Shown in pieces: positions 20,622 to 29,736 of a stretch of DNA of 64,000 nucleotides (position 1 is the first letter of the stretch; each line of letters starts with the position of its first letter). Both the position numbers and the translations under genes were made by a program. The DNA comes from Corynebacterium pseudotuberculosis (GTDB taxonomy: Bacteria; Actinomycetota; Actinomycetes; Mycobacteriales; Mycobacteriaceae), in contig NZ_CP021251.1 of the NCBI RefSeq assembly GCF_002155265.1, positions 2,232,001 to 2,296,000 of the forward strand, read 5' to 3'. Below the pieces are notes generated by a model. That model saw nothing but the letters and a program-made list of their open reading frames with translations. It was not told where the DNA came from and did no database searches.

Positions 20622-22787
20622 TCAGGGGTTGGTACTTCTTTCTGGTTTAGGCTCGTTGCGGCGCGTAGTAGCCACAGGAGGCGGCGCATAGGTGTACTTT
20701 GCGCTAGCCCAACCGATGGATTCTGCAGACTTGAATTTCTCCACGCTCTTGCCTTGGAGAGAGTTATCCTCAATGTCCTTCCACAGCTCTGCCGGAAGAT
20801 TTGAGCCGTACATCAGGCCGCCCCAAGAATTAAGCAGCGGAGAATTGTCAGAGGTGCCAGCCCATACTGCCGTAGCCAACTGCGGAGTGGCCCCCACCAT
20901 CCATGCATCTTTGTTGGAGCCGGTATCGCCGAGCTGCGTAGTACCTGTCTTGGCTGCAGAGGGACGGCCTCCTGCAAGACTATTGCCATTGGACCACGCT
21001 GCAATTGGAGCCATGGCGTCAAGGACGTTCGTGGCTACCTTTTCAGAAACTCGGCGTTCACCTTCGGATTTCTCGTGCTGGTACAGGACTTTGCCGTCCA
21101 CAGTTTCAATTTTTTCCACAAAGTATTCTTTGTGCCAAACACCGTAATTAGCCAAGGTAGCCATGGCGTGAGCCATGTCTAGGGGACGCGACTGATACTG
21201 GCCCAGAATAACGCCCTCGTAGGGCTGGTTTCCGTTCTCAGTCAGTGTTTTTTCAATCCCCGGCAGCGAGCGCGCTACGCCCAGCGCATGGGCCATATCA
21301 GCGGTATCCTGGCTGCCGTTTTTCAGGTCTCCCTGCAGACGAAGAAAACTGGTGTTATAGGACTTTTTCAGAGCTTCCTTGATGGTACAGCTGCCGCAGC
21401 CCTTATCGACGTTTTTCACGGTGATGCCACCAGGCAGAGTGAAGGGTTCGGAGCTGTAATAGGCCGACGTGGGGATACCTTGCTGTAGTGCTGCCGCGAG
21501 CCCAAAGATTTTAAAGGTTGAGCCAGTTTGCAGCGGAGCGTTGGCATAATCATATCCACCGGCGTCTTCTCCACCGTAGTATGCACGCACCGCACCAGTT
21601 CCAGGCTCAACGCTCACAGCCGCCACACGAGTTTTTGCCTGCTCGTCTGCCAGATTCTTTTTTACTGCCTCGACGGTAGCCTGCTGAGCCTTCTGATCAA
21701 TGGTGGTGGTGATACGTAGGCCCAATGTTTGGACCTCATCTTCTGTAATTCCAAGACTTGTCAGTTCCGCCATCACCTGATTCTTAACCAGCCCGTTTGT
21801 GCCATCAGCCTCGGTGTATGCCTGGTTGAGGGCTGGGTCAATGGTCTCTGGATAGACCAGCCCGGCGCGCTCATGAGGATCAAGCCAACCGGAGCTCACC
21901 ATGCCGTCGAGGACATAATTCCAACGCAGTTCAGATTCTTCGCGATTGGTCCAGGGGTCAAGTTGACTGGGTCGCTGGATGGCTGCGGCAAGTACTGCAG
22001 ATTGTGCAACGTTGAGATCGGAAGCGGGGATCCCAAAGTAGGCACGTGCTGCAGAGTCGATGCCGTAGGCGTTACGTCCAAAGTAAATGGTATTGAGGTA
22101 AGCACCTAAGACCTCGTCTTTACTCCATTCATTAGCCATTTTGACGGAATAGACGAGCTCTTTTACTTTGCGCAGATAGGAATAATCATTGCCCACCACC
22201 ATGTTCTTCACATACTGCTGGGTGATTGTGGACCCACCGCCTGCCGATGGGTTTCCAGTGAGCTGGCCGATAATAGCGCGCCCAAAACCAGTAAAAGAGA
22301 ATCCTGAGTTGGTATAGAACTCACGGTCTTCTGCCGCCAGAACAGCATGACGCGTTACTTCCGGTACCTGGTTGATGGGCACCTGAGTACGGTTGCCGTC
22401 TGGCGGGACGATCTTTGCCAGCTGGGTTTCGCCGTCAGAGGCAAAAATCTGAGAAACCTGCTTGGTTACCAGCTCGCTTGGCTCCGGCACATCGGTGACT
22501 ATATAGGCCGCCGCGAAAGCCACAAATGGTGCGACGATGAGCGCCGCAATGCCGGTCAGAACCGTGGGTTTTACCCATGCGGGCCGGGCTTGCTGCTTGG
22601 ATTTTTTGGGACGCGAGCTACGAGCGCGTGCGCCAGCAGTTGCTTTACCCGCGGGGCGCCCAGGCTTCTTTTTTTGCGGCTGGCCAGAGCGGCCTGCGGG
22701 GCGCTTGGCTTTAGCGTTACCCTTGCTGGCACCTGATGAGCCGTTGTTCGACTTCCGCGATGCCTTGTCCTTATCTGAATCTGCCAA
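20622..22787 (-). CDS. ponA: Class A penicillin-binding protein (bifunctional), C-terminal tail frameshifted
   Basis: A 721-residue protein. It has a Lys/Pro/Arg-rich cytoplasmic tail (1-75), one membrane anchor (about 78-97), a GT51 glycosyltransferase domain (AAEDREFYTNSGFSF, GGSTITQQYVKN, KDEVLGAYLN) and a transpeptidase domain (STFKIFGLAAAL with the active serine, SYN, KTGTT). It polymerises and cross-links peptidoglycan. The reading ends in a short basic tail at 20622. Dropping one T in the run 20639-20641 would join it to a Pro/Gly/Asp-rich tail ending at 20510, so the present end looks like a frameshift or a sequencing error. Confidence 0.93.
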   Translation of the reverse strand: MADSDKDKASRKSNNGSSGASKGNAKAKRPAGRSGQPQKKKPGRPAGKATAGARARSSRPKKSKQQARPAWVKPTVLTGIAALIVAPFVAFAAAYIVTDVPEPSELVTKQVSQIFASDGETQLAKIVPPDGNRTQVPINQVPEVTRHAVLAAEDREFYTNSGFSFTGFGRAIIGQLTGNPSAGGGSTITQQYVKNMVVGNDYSYLRKVKELVYSVKMANEWSKDEVLGAYLNTIYFGRNAYGIDSAARAYFGIPASDLNVAQSAVLAAAIQRPSQLDPWTNREESELRWNYVLDGMVSSGWLDPHERAGLVYPETIDPALNQAYTEADGTNGLVKNQVMAELTSLGITEDEVQTLGLRITTTIDQKAQQATVEAVKKNLADEQAKTRVAAVSVEPGTGAVRAYYGGEDAGGYDYANAPLQTGSTFKIFGLAAALQQGIPTSAYYSSEPFTLPGGITVKNVDKGCGSCTIKEALKKSYNTSFLRLQGDLKNGSQDTADMAHALGVARSLPGIEKTLTENGNQPYEGVILGQYQSRPLDMAHAMATLANYGVWHKEYFVEKIETVDGKVLYQHEKSEGERRVSEKVATNVLDAMAPIAAWSNGNSLAGGRPSAAKTGTTQLGDTGSNKDAWMVGATPQLATAVWAGTSDNSPLLNSWGGLMYGSNLPAELWKDIEDNSLQGKSVEKFKSAESIGWASAKYTYAPPPVATTRRNEPKPERSTNP

Positions 22788-22996
22788 CTGACTTGTGCTT
22801 CCTTGTTATTTATCTTGGTGCAGTAAAACTGTTAGTCACGTTATTCAAACTTTACTGCCCATTCTGCGCTATCACTAGGTCCCACACGTACGCGGCGTCC
22901 AGTGACATCGCACGGTGAGTGGACAAAAGAGTGTGTTCTCCCAGCCAGACTTTGCTATTTGATTCCCCCCTCAGCGGCATTTGACCAGGCATTTGC
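22788..22996. promoter_or_regulatory. ponA upstream region
   Basis: A 209-bp gap that should hold the ponA promoter on the minus strand and the end of the DUF5318 transcript. No distinct hairpin or operator is obvious. Confidence 0.3.
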
Positions 22997-23368
22997 TCAT
23001 TCTTCACTATTGTCTACTGCAGTCACAGAGCGCAACAAGTGGTTCCACTTACATTCTGCGCAGACTTCTACGGTGTGTACCGTAAATTCCTTTCCTTGTG
23101 CAGCAAATTCGCCGATTTCCTCAAGATTTCGTGCACTCCCGGAAGCCCGTCCTAGTTCATCGCCATACACCCAATAGACAGTTCTAAGGTCAGCATCTTC
23201 ACAAATGGGACAGGGGCGGTGTGCCGGTTCTCCATGAAATCGTGCAGCAGCGACCAGAAGGAAGTCGGCGTCGCATAGCGAATCTCTGGTGATCGCGCCT
23301 TGTTTCCACAGACCAAGGCTGTGCCGACGATCCCATTGATGCGATACTTCGTTTCTGAAGACAAGCAT
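22997..23368 (-). CDS. DUF5318 family protein
   Basis: A 123-residue protein conserved beside ponA in corynebacteria and mycobacteria (by recollection of that synteny). It has an N-terminal acidic and aromatic helix region, a CPICED knuckle near residue 73 and CAEC near 106, which together could bind one zinc, and the segment FTVHTVEVCAECKWNHL. Function unknown. Divergent from the MarR gene. Confidence 0.8.
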   Translation of the reverse strand: MLVFRNEVSHQWDRRHSLGLWKQGAITRDSLCDADFLLVAAARFHGEPAHRPCPICEDADLRTVYWVYGDELGRASGSARNLEEIGEFAAQGKEFTVHTVEVCAECKWNHLLRSVTAVDNSEE

Positions 23369-23548
23369 CGCGCAATTCTAGCGCAGTTTTCTCACCCTCA
23401 CGGGTGTTCTAGCTCTAACCCCGCGCATGCACTTTCGAATGCGAGAACAAAAGTCTCTTACGTGCATATATAAGAAGTTACACAAGAATTGTCTCTATGT
23501 TTGCAACCATGCAACGGGTGTGACTCGATGTGTTTGTTGCACAAAGTA

Positions 23549-23570
23549 TTTGGTGCTTATTACCACCAAA
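23549..23570. promoter_or_regulatory. Candidate MarR autoregulatory operator
   Basis: TTTGGTG (23549-23555) and CACCAAA (23564-23570) form an inverted repeat around an 8-bp centre, with further imperfect symmetry outward. It lies 28 bp before the preferred MarR start codon, a usual place for a MarR-type operator. Confidence 0.5.
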
Positions 23571-23598
23571 CTATTTTTCAGTAATTAGAATGCTTTTT

Positions 23599-24060
23599 AT
23601 GACGTCACAGACTCCTTACGAACTTGCAGAAAAGATCCGTCCGGCTCTTACCCAGCTTTATGTGCTGTACTTCCGAGTCGCAGAGCAGTCTGATCTGACG
23701 CAACCTCAGCTCACCATCATGACGCGCCTGGCAAACACCGGACCAGCACGCATTAGCCATATCGCCCAAGCGGAAGGCATCCGTATGCCTACCGCATCCA
23801 ATGCGCTTCATCACCTGGAAAAACGTGGGATCGTCGAGCGTATTCGGGATGAGTCTGACCGTCGTGGCGTCAAAGTGCAGCTCACAGATTTTGGGCAAGC
23901 TGAACTTTTACGAGTGGGAGAAGAACGCACTCAATACCTTGCAGACATGCTGGCTACTTTGCCGCCCGAGGAATACGCCCAGATGGACAAGGTTGCGGAC
24001 GTCATTAATAAGCTCTCCACAACATATACGTCATCCATGTTAGAAAATGAGAAGGATTAA
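23599..24060 (+). CDS. MarR-family transcriptional regulator (MalR-like by synteny)
   Basis: From ATG 23599 the product is 153 residues with the MarR winged helix: a dimerisation helix (PYELAEKIRPALTQLYVLYF), a recognition region (RISHIAQAEGIRMPTASNALHHL) and the wing RIRDESDRRGVKVQLT. The longer reading from 23530 would cross the palindrome at 23549-23570. The start is uncertain because no good ribosome site precedes it; ATG 23590 is an alternative. In C. glutamicum, MalR occupies a comparable place near ponA and controls cell-envelope and stress genes. That equivalence is inferred. Confidence 0.88.
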   Translation: MTSQTPYELAEKIRPALTQLYVLYFRVAEQSDLTQPQLTIMTRLANTGPARISHIAQAEGIRMPTASNALHHLEKRGIVERIRDESDRRGVKVQLTDFGQAELLRVGEERTQYLADMLATLPPEEYAQMDKVADVINKLSTTYTSSMLENEKD

Positions 24061-24153
24061 TCTCCAATATCTCATGTAGGAGACTCCTCTTCTTCGAGTT
24101 TCTCCGCTCACGCGCTAAGCAATTCTCTCATGCTGCGGTAGAGTTTTGAGGCG

Positions 24154-25131
24154 ATGGCAAAGAAGTCAGATAGTTCTAAGAAGTCCTCCCCCACGGGCTT
24201 CGCGCACAACCCAGTCCGTGTCCTCGTCGCATGGACTCCTAATTCCACGGGTTCAGCGGCCCTTGACTGTGCCGCTTGGTTCTCCCGGACTACCAATGTG
24301 GAAGTCCGCTGCGTGACCACTTTCCTCCGTCCTTGGCCTTCCCGCACAGGTAATAAACTAGGGACAAAATACAAAAAGTGGTTCAAAAAGGAAGCCGCTG
24401 CCTGCGAAGAAGCCGTAAAGCGCGACCTTATCCGGGCAGATATTGCTCAAGAACATTGGAGCTCAACCGTCTCGGTCTTCCGTGACGGCACCAACGAGGC
24501 GGCACTGCTTTCCGACGTTGCCGCAGATTTCCGCGCAGACATAGTCATCCTGGGGTCTGATGCAGCAGCCCCCAAAGGGCGTTTCCTTGCCGGATCAACC
24601 GCCGATGCTTTGCTGCATTCTTCCCCTAACCCGCTAGCGCTTACGCCACGTAAACCAAGTCTTTCTAAGAGGGGTGTCACCAGGGTCAACTTCGCTTACA
24701 CCGGAGATGACACCGATAACCAAGCGCTCGTTCGTGCCGCGGTTCTTGCCGCTGCATGGAACGTACCACTGCGCGTTCTTGCGCTCTCTCCTAGCGGTTT
24801 TGGTATCCCTCCGATCCCAGATTCAGTGGAGTTGCCTCGCGATATCGCTCTTGAATGGCGAGAAAACACTCTTGCAGTGCTCGATCGCGCCAGAGATACC
24901 GTGCACAAGGAACAGCCGGAGGTCAACGTGGAAACACACATCGGGTCCGGGGCCGGATGGCAGGGGGCCATAGACGCGGTGAAGTGGAAAAAAGGCGATC
25001 TTCTGTGCTTTGGCTCTACCCCTCTCGGGGCTTTTGAGCGAGTTTTTATCGGGTCTCAAGCAACAGAGATTCTCCCCTACGTTAGCGTGCCGGTTTTAAT
25101 GATTCCGGCGACGAGCAAATCCTCAAAGTAG
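24154..25131 (+). CDS. Universal stress protein with two Usp domains
   Basis: A 325-residue protein of two tandem UspA folds (about 15-170 and 177-322). Each starts with a V-A/F-x-x-x-x strand (RVLVAWTPNSTGSAAL, RVNFAYTGDDTDNQAL). Each has a glycine-rich ATP-site remnant near its end: LGSDAAAPKGRFLAGSTADA and FGSTPLGAFERVFIGSQATE. A basic Lys/Ser-rich start precedes the first. Such proteins accumulate in stress and bind nucleotides. It follows the MarR gene by 93 bp and may be its target. Confidence 0.88.
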   Translation: MAKKSDSSKKSSPTGFAHNPVRVLVAWTPNSTGSAALDCAAWFSRTTNVEVRCVTTFLRPWPSRTGNKLGTKYKKWFKKEAAACEEAVKRDLIRADIAQEHWSSTVSVFRDGTNEAALLSDVAADFRADIVILGSDAAAPKGRFLAGSTADALLHSSPNPLALTPRKPSLSKRGVTRVNFAYTGDDTDNQALVRAAVLAAAWNVPLRVLALSPSGFGIPPIPDSVELPRDIALEWRENTLAVLDRARDTVHKEQPEVNVETHIGSGAGWQGAIDAVKWKKGDLLCFGSTPLGAFERVFIGSQATEILPYVSVPVLMIPATSKSSK

Positions 25132-25181
25132 CCTGGGCTCCAGGAGACCCCAACGCTGGCCACACGCAAGAAAGGTACGTC

Positions 25182-25850
25182 ATGAGTCGCTGCGCAGTAG
25201 TTACAGGAGCTAGTCAAGGCGTGGGTTTAAGCATTACCCAGTTACTCCTCGAACATGGCTGGACCGTCTACGCTCATTATCGAACCACCCCCGCCCCCGT
25301 CGATCATCCCAATGTTCACTGGTGGCAGGCAGATTTTTCCCAAAATCTCCCCACAGAAGCGATCTCTAGGCTAACTCAGATCGGCCCTATTGATGCCCTT
25401 ATCCACTGCGCCGGCGTCGCTTCCCTAGGAAAAGTCTCTACCGTTGAGCGCCGCGACTGGGAACTGCACATGTCCGTCAATCTCCACGCTCCGGTAGAAC
25501 TCACCGCCGCACTGTTGCCGCAAATACGATCAGCTTCTGGTCATGTTGTTTACATAAACTCAGGAGCTGGAATGCGAACAAACCCACATTGGGGGGCATA
25601 TTCCGCTAGCAAATTCGCAGCACGAGCTTGGTGTGATGCACTTCGCCATGAAGAGCCTATGATTTGTGTTACATCCGTGTTTCCGGGGAGGATCGACACA
25701 GGAATGCAACGAGGCATCGTCAAGCAAGAAGGCGGCGTTTATAACGGGTCTGCGTTTATCGCCCCTGCCTCCGTGGCAAAAGTAGTGCTCACCTCTCTAG
25801 AAACAACCGCGGATGCCCACATACCCGAGATCATTATCCGGCCGCGTTAA
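25182..25850 (+). CDS. Short-chain dehydrogenase/reductase
   Basis: A 222-residue Rossmann-fold oxidoreductase with TGASQGVG (8-15) for NAD(P) binding, the INSG strand with its catalytic serine region, and the catalytic YSASK (about 145-149). It is slightly short for the family. Substrate unknown. AAGAAAGG precedes the ATG, and it follows the Usp gene by 50 bp, so the two may be co-transcribed. Confidence 0.88.
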   Translation: MSRCAVVTGASQGVGLSITQLLLEHGWTVYAHYRTTPAPVDHPNVHWWQADFSQNLPTEAISRLTQIGPIDALIHCAGVASLGKVSTVERRDWELHMSVNLHAPVELTAALLPQIRSASGHVVYINSGAGMRTNPHWGAYSASKFAARAWCDALRHEEPMICVTSVFPGRIDTGMQRGIVKQEGGVYNGSAFIAPASVAKVVLTSLETTADAHIPEIIIRPR

Positions 25851-25882
25851 CGCGTAGTGCCGGAAGGACAAGAGAGTTCTTT

Positions 25883-26356
25883 ATGGCTAAGCACCTCGAA
25901 CATCCAGAAAACGACCTCCAGTCCGACGCAGACTATGCCAATAGGCACCGACCAGAGCCCACGAGCTTTGACGAGCTAGCTAACGCCCCCGATCCTCTCC
26001 ACCAAGCAATGCTCAATCAACGCTCTACAAAACAGGCTGTGGCCTGGTCTATTGGCACCCCCATTGCCACTGGGATCGTGGCATTTATTTTGGCGGTTAT
26101 CTCCCGAACAATCGGTGGACCACTCTGCGATTCCGGCCATGCCACCTGGATCTGCAGCCGTTCTGCAGAAATCTGGTGGCCATTACTCACTAGCCTTATT
26201 CCCCTCGCCGGCACTATTGGCTGCGGCATCATCCTATGGCGCAAATACATCACGTATACCCGGTGGCGTCCTTGGATGGGCACGTTCTGGGTGCTTGTTC
26301 CCTGGATGATGCTATGGATGGTCACCGTGTTCCAGATGACCATCGTGGGGCATTAA
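25883..26356 (+). CDS. Conserved membrane protein, function unknown
   Basis: A 157-residue protein with a polar, acidic N-terminus of about 50 residues and three hydrophobic segments (about 56-78, 97-115 and 130-152). Two cysteines, [12 protein letters not shown], face the same side between the first two segments and could form a disulphide outside the membrane. It ends 4 bp inside the convergent trhO gene. Not recognised. Confidence 0.65.
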   Translation: MAKHLEHPENDLQSDADYANRHRPEPTSFDELANAPDPLHQAMLNQRSTKQAVAWSIGTPIATGIVAFILAVISRTIGGPLCDSGHATWICSRSAEIWWPLLTSLIPLAGTIGCGIILWRKYITYTRWRPWMGTFWVLVPWMMLWMVTVFQMTIVGH

Positions 26357-27291
26357 GCTAGCGCTGCTTCCTGTGCAACCTCCACGCAGTGATCCCGACC
26401 ACAGTTTCTGGTAGCAGGGTTCTCATAGCATTCCGGGCACATCAGCACGAGATCGCGGCATTCATCCTCATTAATGCAATGCTCAAACTTATTGGTGGCT
26501 TTGCCGCACTGTACGCAGTGTCCTAGCTGGATAAATCCCGGATCTTGCACGCCATTGCCAAACTCCATATGCATGCGCTTGTCAAAGACATACAGGGAGC
26601 CTTCCCACAGGCCGTCGTTGCCATATTTTTCGCCATAACGCACGATGCCACCATCGATCTGGTACACCTCTTTGAATCCGCGATTCTTCATGAGCGAGGA
26701 AAGGATCTCACAGCGGATACCACCAGTGCAGTAGGAGACGACCGGCTTATCCTTCATCCAATCGTACTTGCCGCTTTCTAGCTCACGAATAAAATCGTGC
26801 GTGGTATTTACGTCTGGCACTACGGCATTTTTAAACTTACCGATCTGCGCTTCCATCGAATTACGACCATCGAAGAAAACGACGTCGTCGCCACGCTCTT
26901 CAACGAGCTTATTAACTTCCTCCGGCTTCAAGTGAACGCCACCGCCGATCACACCGCGTTTGTCCACTTTGAGTTCGCCGGGCGCACCAAAGGCCACAAT
27001 CTCATCGCGAACTTTCACGCTGAGCTTGGGAAAGTCTTCTGCTCCTCCATCAGACCACTTGAATTCTGTTCCGCGGAAACCGGGGTATTCACGGAATTTC
27101 CGGATATAACGCTTGCAGGCTTCCATATCGCCGCCAACGGTTCCATTGATTCCATGCTCAGAAATAAGGATGCGGCCTTTAAGACCAAGCAGCTCACACA
27201 TGTCGCGCTGCCATAGCATCAATGCCTTGGGGTCTGCGATGGGAGTGAACTTGTAATATAGAAGGATTTTGCTTTGGGACACAAAGGTCAT
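26353..27291 (-). CDS. trhO: tRNA uridine 5-hydroxylase TrhO (YceA, rhodanese family)
   Basis: About 312 residues from ATG 27291, which gives the family start [18 protein letters not shown]. The longer frame adds 25 non-conserved residues. It has an N-terminal acylphosphatase-like domain, a rhodanese domain with the catalytic CTGGIRCE loop near 190, and a C-terminal cysteine-rich region ([22 protein letters not shown]) likely to bind zinc. The family hydroxylates U34 of certain tRNAs, the first step to 5-methoxyuridine-type modifications. Confidence 0.9.
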   Translation of the reverse strand: MTFVSQSKILLYYKFTPIADPKALMLWQRDMCELLGLKGRILISEHGINGTVGGDMEACKRYIRKFREYPGFRGTEFKWSDGGAEDFPKLSVKVRDEIVAFGAPGELKVDKRGVIGGGVHLKPEEVNKLVEERGDDVVFFDGRNSMEAQIGKFKNAVVPDVNTTHDFIRELESGKYDWMKDKPVVSYCTGGIRCEILSSLMKNRGFKEVYQIDGGIVRYGEKYGNDGLWEGSLYVFDKRMHMEFGNGVQDPGFIQLGHCVQCGKATNKFEHCINEDECRDLVLMCPECYENPATRNCGRDHCVEVAQEAALA

Positions 27292-27529
27292 CGTACTCTG
27301 TAAAACAGAAGTAGAAAAAGCGAAAATGGTGTTTAATGAGGCGCAATACGCCATGCACATCGCCAACGCATCTTAACAACCAGCCGAGAGGTTCGTTTTT
27401 CACGATTAATACACAGTGTATTCACATGGATTTAGCCACTACATAGGGCTAGAGTTTGCAAGGCTGATTGTTTTTGATGACACCTCAACAATCCGCAACT
27501 ACATTTCTTTAGTCACCGAGAGGCTCGCC

Positions 27530-28189
27530 GTGACCGATTTCCTCCATATGCTCCACGATACGCAGGGGCTTCTTGCTAGCGTTGGGCTCATCGGCTTAAC
27601 ACTGATCATCTTCGCCGAAACCGGCATCTTGCTGGGATTTTTTCTTCCCGGCGATTCACTCTTATTCGCGGCTGGGATGCTGGCCAATGGCGATAAGCCT
27701 CTCGCACCCTTGTGGGTCGTGTGCCTCACCGTAGGTATCGCCGCATTCGTAGGAAACGAAGTCGGCTACTTTGTAGGAAAAAAGGTCGGACCGGCGGTTA
27801 TGAACAGTTGGGCCGGACGAAAGATTGGAATAGAGAGGCTACACTCCGCTGAAGAATTCTTTATACGCCGTGGAGCCGCTGCAGTATTCCTGGGCCGGTT
27901 CATACCGATAGTGCGAACGCTTGTCCCAGTACTAGCAGGCATGAACAAGATGAACTACAAAAAGTTCTCCTTGATCAACCTAGCCGGCGCCATAGTATGG
28001 GGTATGGGGGTTCCGGTTCTTGGCTATTTGCTCGGCGGCATTCCTTTTGTTCGCAACAATATTGAGGTTCTTCTCTTAACCGTGATTTTTGTTTCCGTTA
28101 TCCCGGTACTCATTGAGTTCCTGCGCGGACGCAAAAATCAGGTAAAAACCATCGCCTCAGCTAAACCGGCAGAGTACCCACAGGTATAG
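27530..28189 (+). CDS. DedA/SNARE-associated family membrane protein
   Basis: From GTG 27530, preceded by GAGAGG, the product is 219 residues. The longer frame from 27416 adds sequence unlike the family. It shows the DedA pattern: ETGILLGFFLPGDSLLFAAGML near the start, the re-entrant GNEVGYFVGKKVG, and FLGRFIPIVRTLVPVLAGMNKMNY with the conserved arginines. These proteins help recycle undecaprenyl phosphate or move lipids across the membrane. Five to six hydrophobic spans. Confidence 0.9.
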   Translation: MTDFLHMLHDTQGLLASVGLIGLTLIIFAETGILLGFFLPGDSLLFAAGMLANGDKPLAPLWVVCLTVGIAAFVGNEVGYFVGKKVGPAVMNSWAGRKIGIERLHSAEEFFIRRGAAAVFLGRFIPIVRTLVPVLAGMNKMNYKKFSLINLAGAIVWGMGVPVLGYLLGGIPFVRNNIEVLLLTVIFVSVIPVLIEFLRGRKNQVKTIASAKPAEYPQV

Positions 28190-28267
28190 AGCTATGGGCA
28201 TAGGACAAAGCGCGCCATCCCATATTCTTTAGCTCGGTGAGTATGCGACCCTACGGTTAAAGAGAAA

Positions 28268-28309
28268 AAGGGTGTTCTCCCAGCACAGAATGGCTGAGGG
28301 AACACCCTT
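28268..28309. terminator. Bidirectional terminator between dedA and dps
   Basis: AAGGGTGTTC (28268-28277) pairs with GAACACCCTT (28300-28309), with inner CAGC/GCTG pairing. On the minus strand TTTTTCTCT follows, which suits termination of dps. Confidence 0.88.
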
Positions 28310-28321
28310 GAGAACTACTCT

Positions 28322-28813
28322 TTACAGGTTCCCATTGTCGTCGACGATGTGCTCACGCACGAACCACTGGAACTTCTCCAATTCAGCGGCTTGCCCGATG
28401 TACATGTCCTCAGTAACCGAGTCGAGGTCGCCGGCACTAGCCATGGACTCGCGTACCCCCTCTAGAACCTTGGTATATACCTTGTTGAGCTCAGTGAGGT
28501 GATCGTGGGTGCTTGCACTATTGACCGTGTATTCCAGCGGCTTGCGGTTTTCCACGTGGCCTGCCGGTGTGCCAATGGGGGAGCCACCAAGGGTGGCGAT
28601 TCTTTCTGCTACTTCATCTGCGTAGCCACGCACGATGTCAACCTGGGGGTCGATCATCTCATGAACTGCGATGAAATTTTGACCATGGACATTCCAATGG
28701 GCGTGCTTGAGAATGAGATGAAGATCGTTATAGTCGGTGAGCCGCTCCTGCAGGTGATCGATAAGCTGCTTGGCGTCTGCTTCATTGATTCCTGGAACAG
28801 TGAAATTCTTCAT
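28322..28813 (-). CDS. dps: Dps-family DNA-protecting ferritin
   Basis: A 163-residue four-helix-bundle protein with the Dps ferroxidase pattern: HAHWNVHGQNFIAVHEMID carries the His and Asp/Glu ligands, followed by DEVAERIATLGGSPIGTP. It forms dodecamers that oxidise and store iron and protect DNA from peroxide. It ends at a strong terminator. Confidence 0.94.
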   Translation of the reverse strand: MKNFTVPGINEADAKQLIDHLQERLTDYNDLHLILKHAHWNVHGQNFIAVHEMIDPQVDIVRGYADEVAERIATLGGSPIGTPAGHVENRKPLEYTVNSASTHDHLTELNKVYTKVLEGVRESMASAGDLDSVTEDMYIGQAAELEKFQWFVREHIVDDNGNL

Positions 28814-28887
28814 GATCTCTATAATACACTCTGCTTTTTAATAAGCAAGGTTTGTTAGGATTTCTGTATTTATCTATGATGGACAGC

Positions 28888-29697
28888 ATGCCAGAAGGCC
28901 ATGTCATCCACCGGCTCGCCCGCGAGCTCAACAAGCATTTTCAAGGAAAAGCGCCACGCGTCACATCCCCTCAGGGAAGATTCGCCGCAGAAGCAGCACT
29001 TATCCACGCCGCTCCGTTTTATCAGGCCCACGCATGGGGCAAGCATCTTTTCATTGAATTCGATGCCCCCACGCCAGAACGCATTGTGCATATCCACTTA
29101 GGCCTGATCGGAAGCCTGCATTTTGACCCGATTGAAGAGGCCAAGGGGCAGATCCGACTACGGATAGAGGGTGACAAAGTAGCAGCAAATCTACGAGGAC
29201 CACAGTGGTGTCGCCTTATTACGACGGAAGAGATGGAGGTAGCCGTCGGCAAGCTTGGTGCAGACCCGCTGCGCCCAGACTCAGACCTAAGCCTCGTTTG
29301 CCAGCGTGTCGCGCGTTCACAGAGATCGATCGGATCGTTACTCATGGACCAGCGGCTTTTTGCCGGCGTGGGGAATATCTACCGTGCGGAATCGCTCTTT
29401 CGCCTGGGGATAAGCCCCTTTACGCCCGGCCGCGAAGTGGAAAATCTTGGCCAAATATGGGAAGACTTGGTTTATCTCATGCAGGAGGGGGTGCGGGTAG
29501 GACGCATCGATACCGTCCGTCCTGAACACACTCCTCAAGCCATGGGCCGAGCACCCCGTAAAGACGACCATGGCGGAGAGGTCTATGTGTATCGTCGATT
29601 GGGCCAGCCCTGTTATGTGTGCGGCACACCTATCAGCGGGCAAGTAATGGAGGGTCGAAACCTCTTCTGGTGTCCCACCTGCCAGCCTCGACCATAG
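28888..29697 (+). CDS. nei: Fpg/Nei-family DNA glycosylase (endonuclease VIII type)
   Basis: About 269 residues from ATG 28888, chosen because the catalytic proline must be residue 2: the product begins MPEGHVIHRLARELN. It has the H2TH region (LLMDQRLFAGVGNIYRAE) and a C-terminal zinc finger, CYVCGTPI...CPTCQP. The GHVIHR start is typical of Nei rather than MutM. It removes oxidised bases and nicks the strand. The sequence from 28852 to this ATG is upstream region. Confidence 0.92.
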   Translation: MPEGHVIHRLARELNKHFQGKAPRVTSPQGRFAAEAALIHAAPFYQAHAWGKHLFIEFDAPTPERIVHIHLGLIGSLHFDPIEEAKGQIRLRIEGDKVAANLRGPQWCRLITTEEMEVAVGKLGADPLRPDSDLSLVCQRVARSQRSIGSLLMDQRLFAGVGNIYRAESLFRLGISPFTPGREVENLGQIWEDLVYLMQEGVRVGRIDTVRPEHTPQAMGRAPRKDDHGGEVYVYRRLGQPCYVCGTPISGQVMEGRNLFWCPTCQPRP

Positions 29698-29736
29698 CGG
29701 CATTGGGTCCACGCAACGCGGACTATCCTCTGAATC

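Noticed and set aside
27416..27529. Longer N-terminus for the DedA protein
   Set aside because: Non-conserved residues; GTG 27530 has a GAGAGG site and gives a normal family length.
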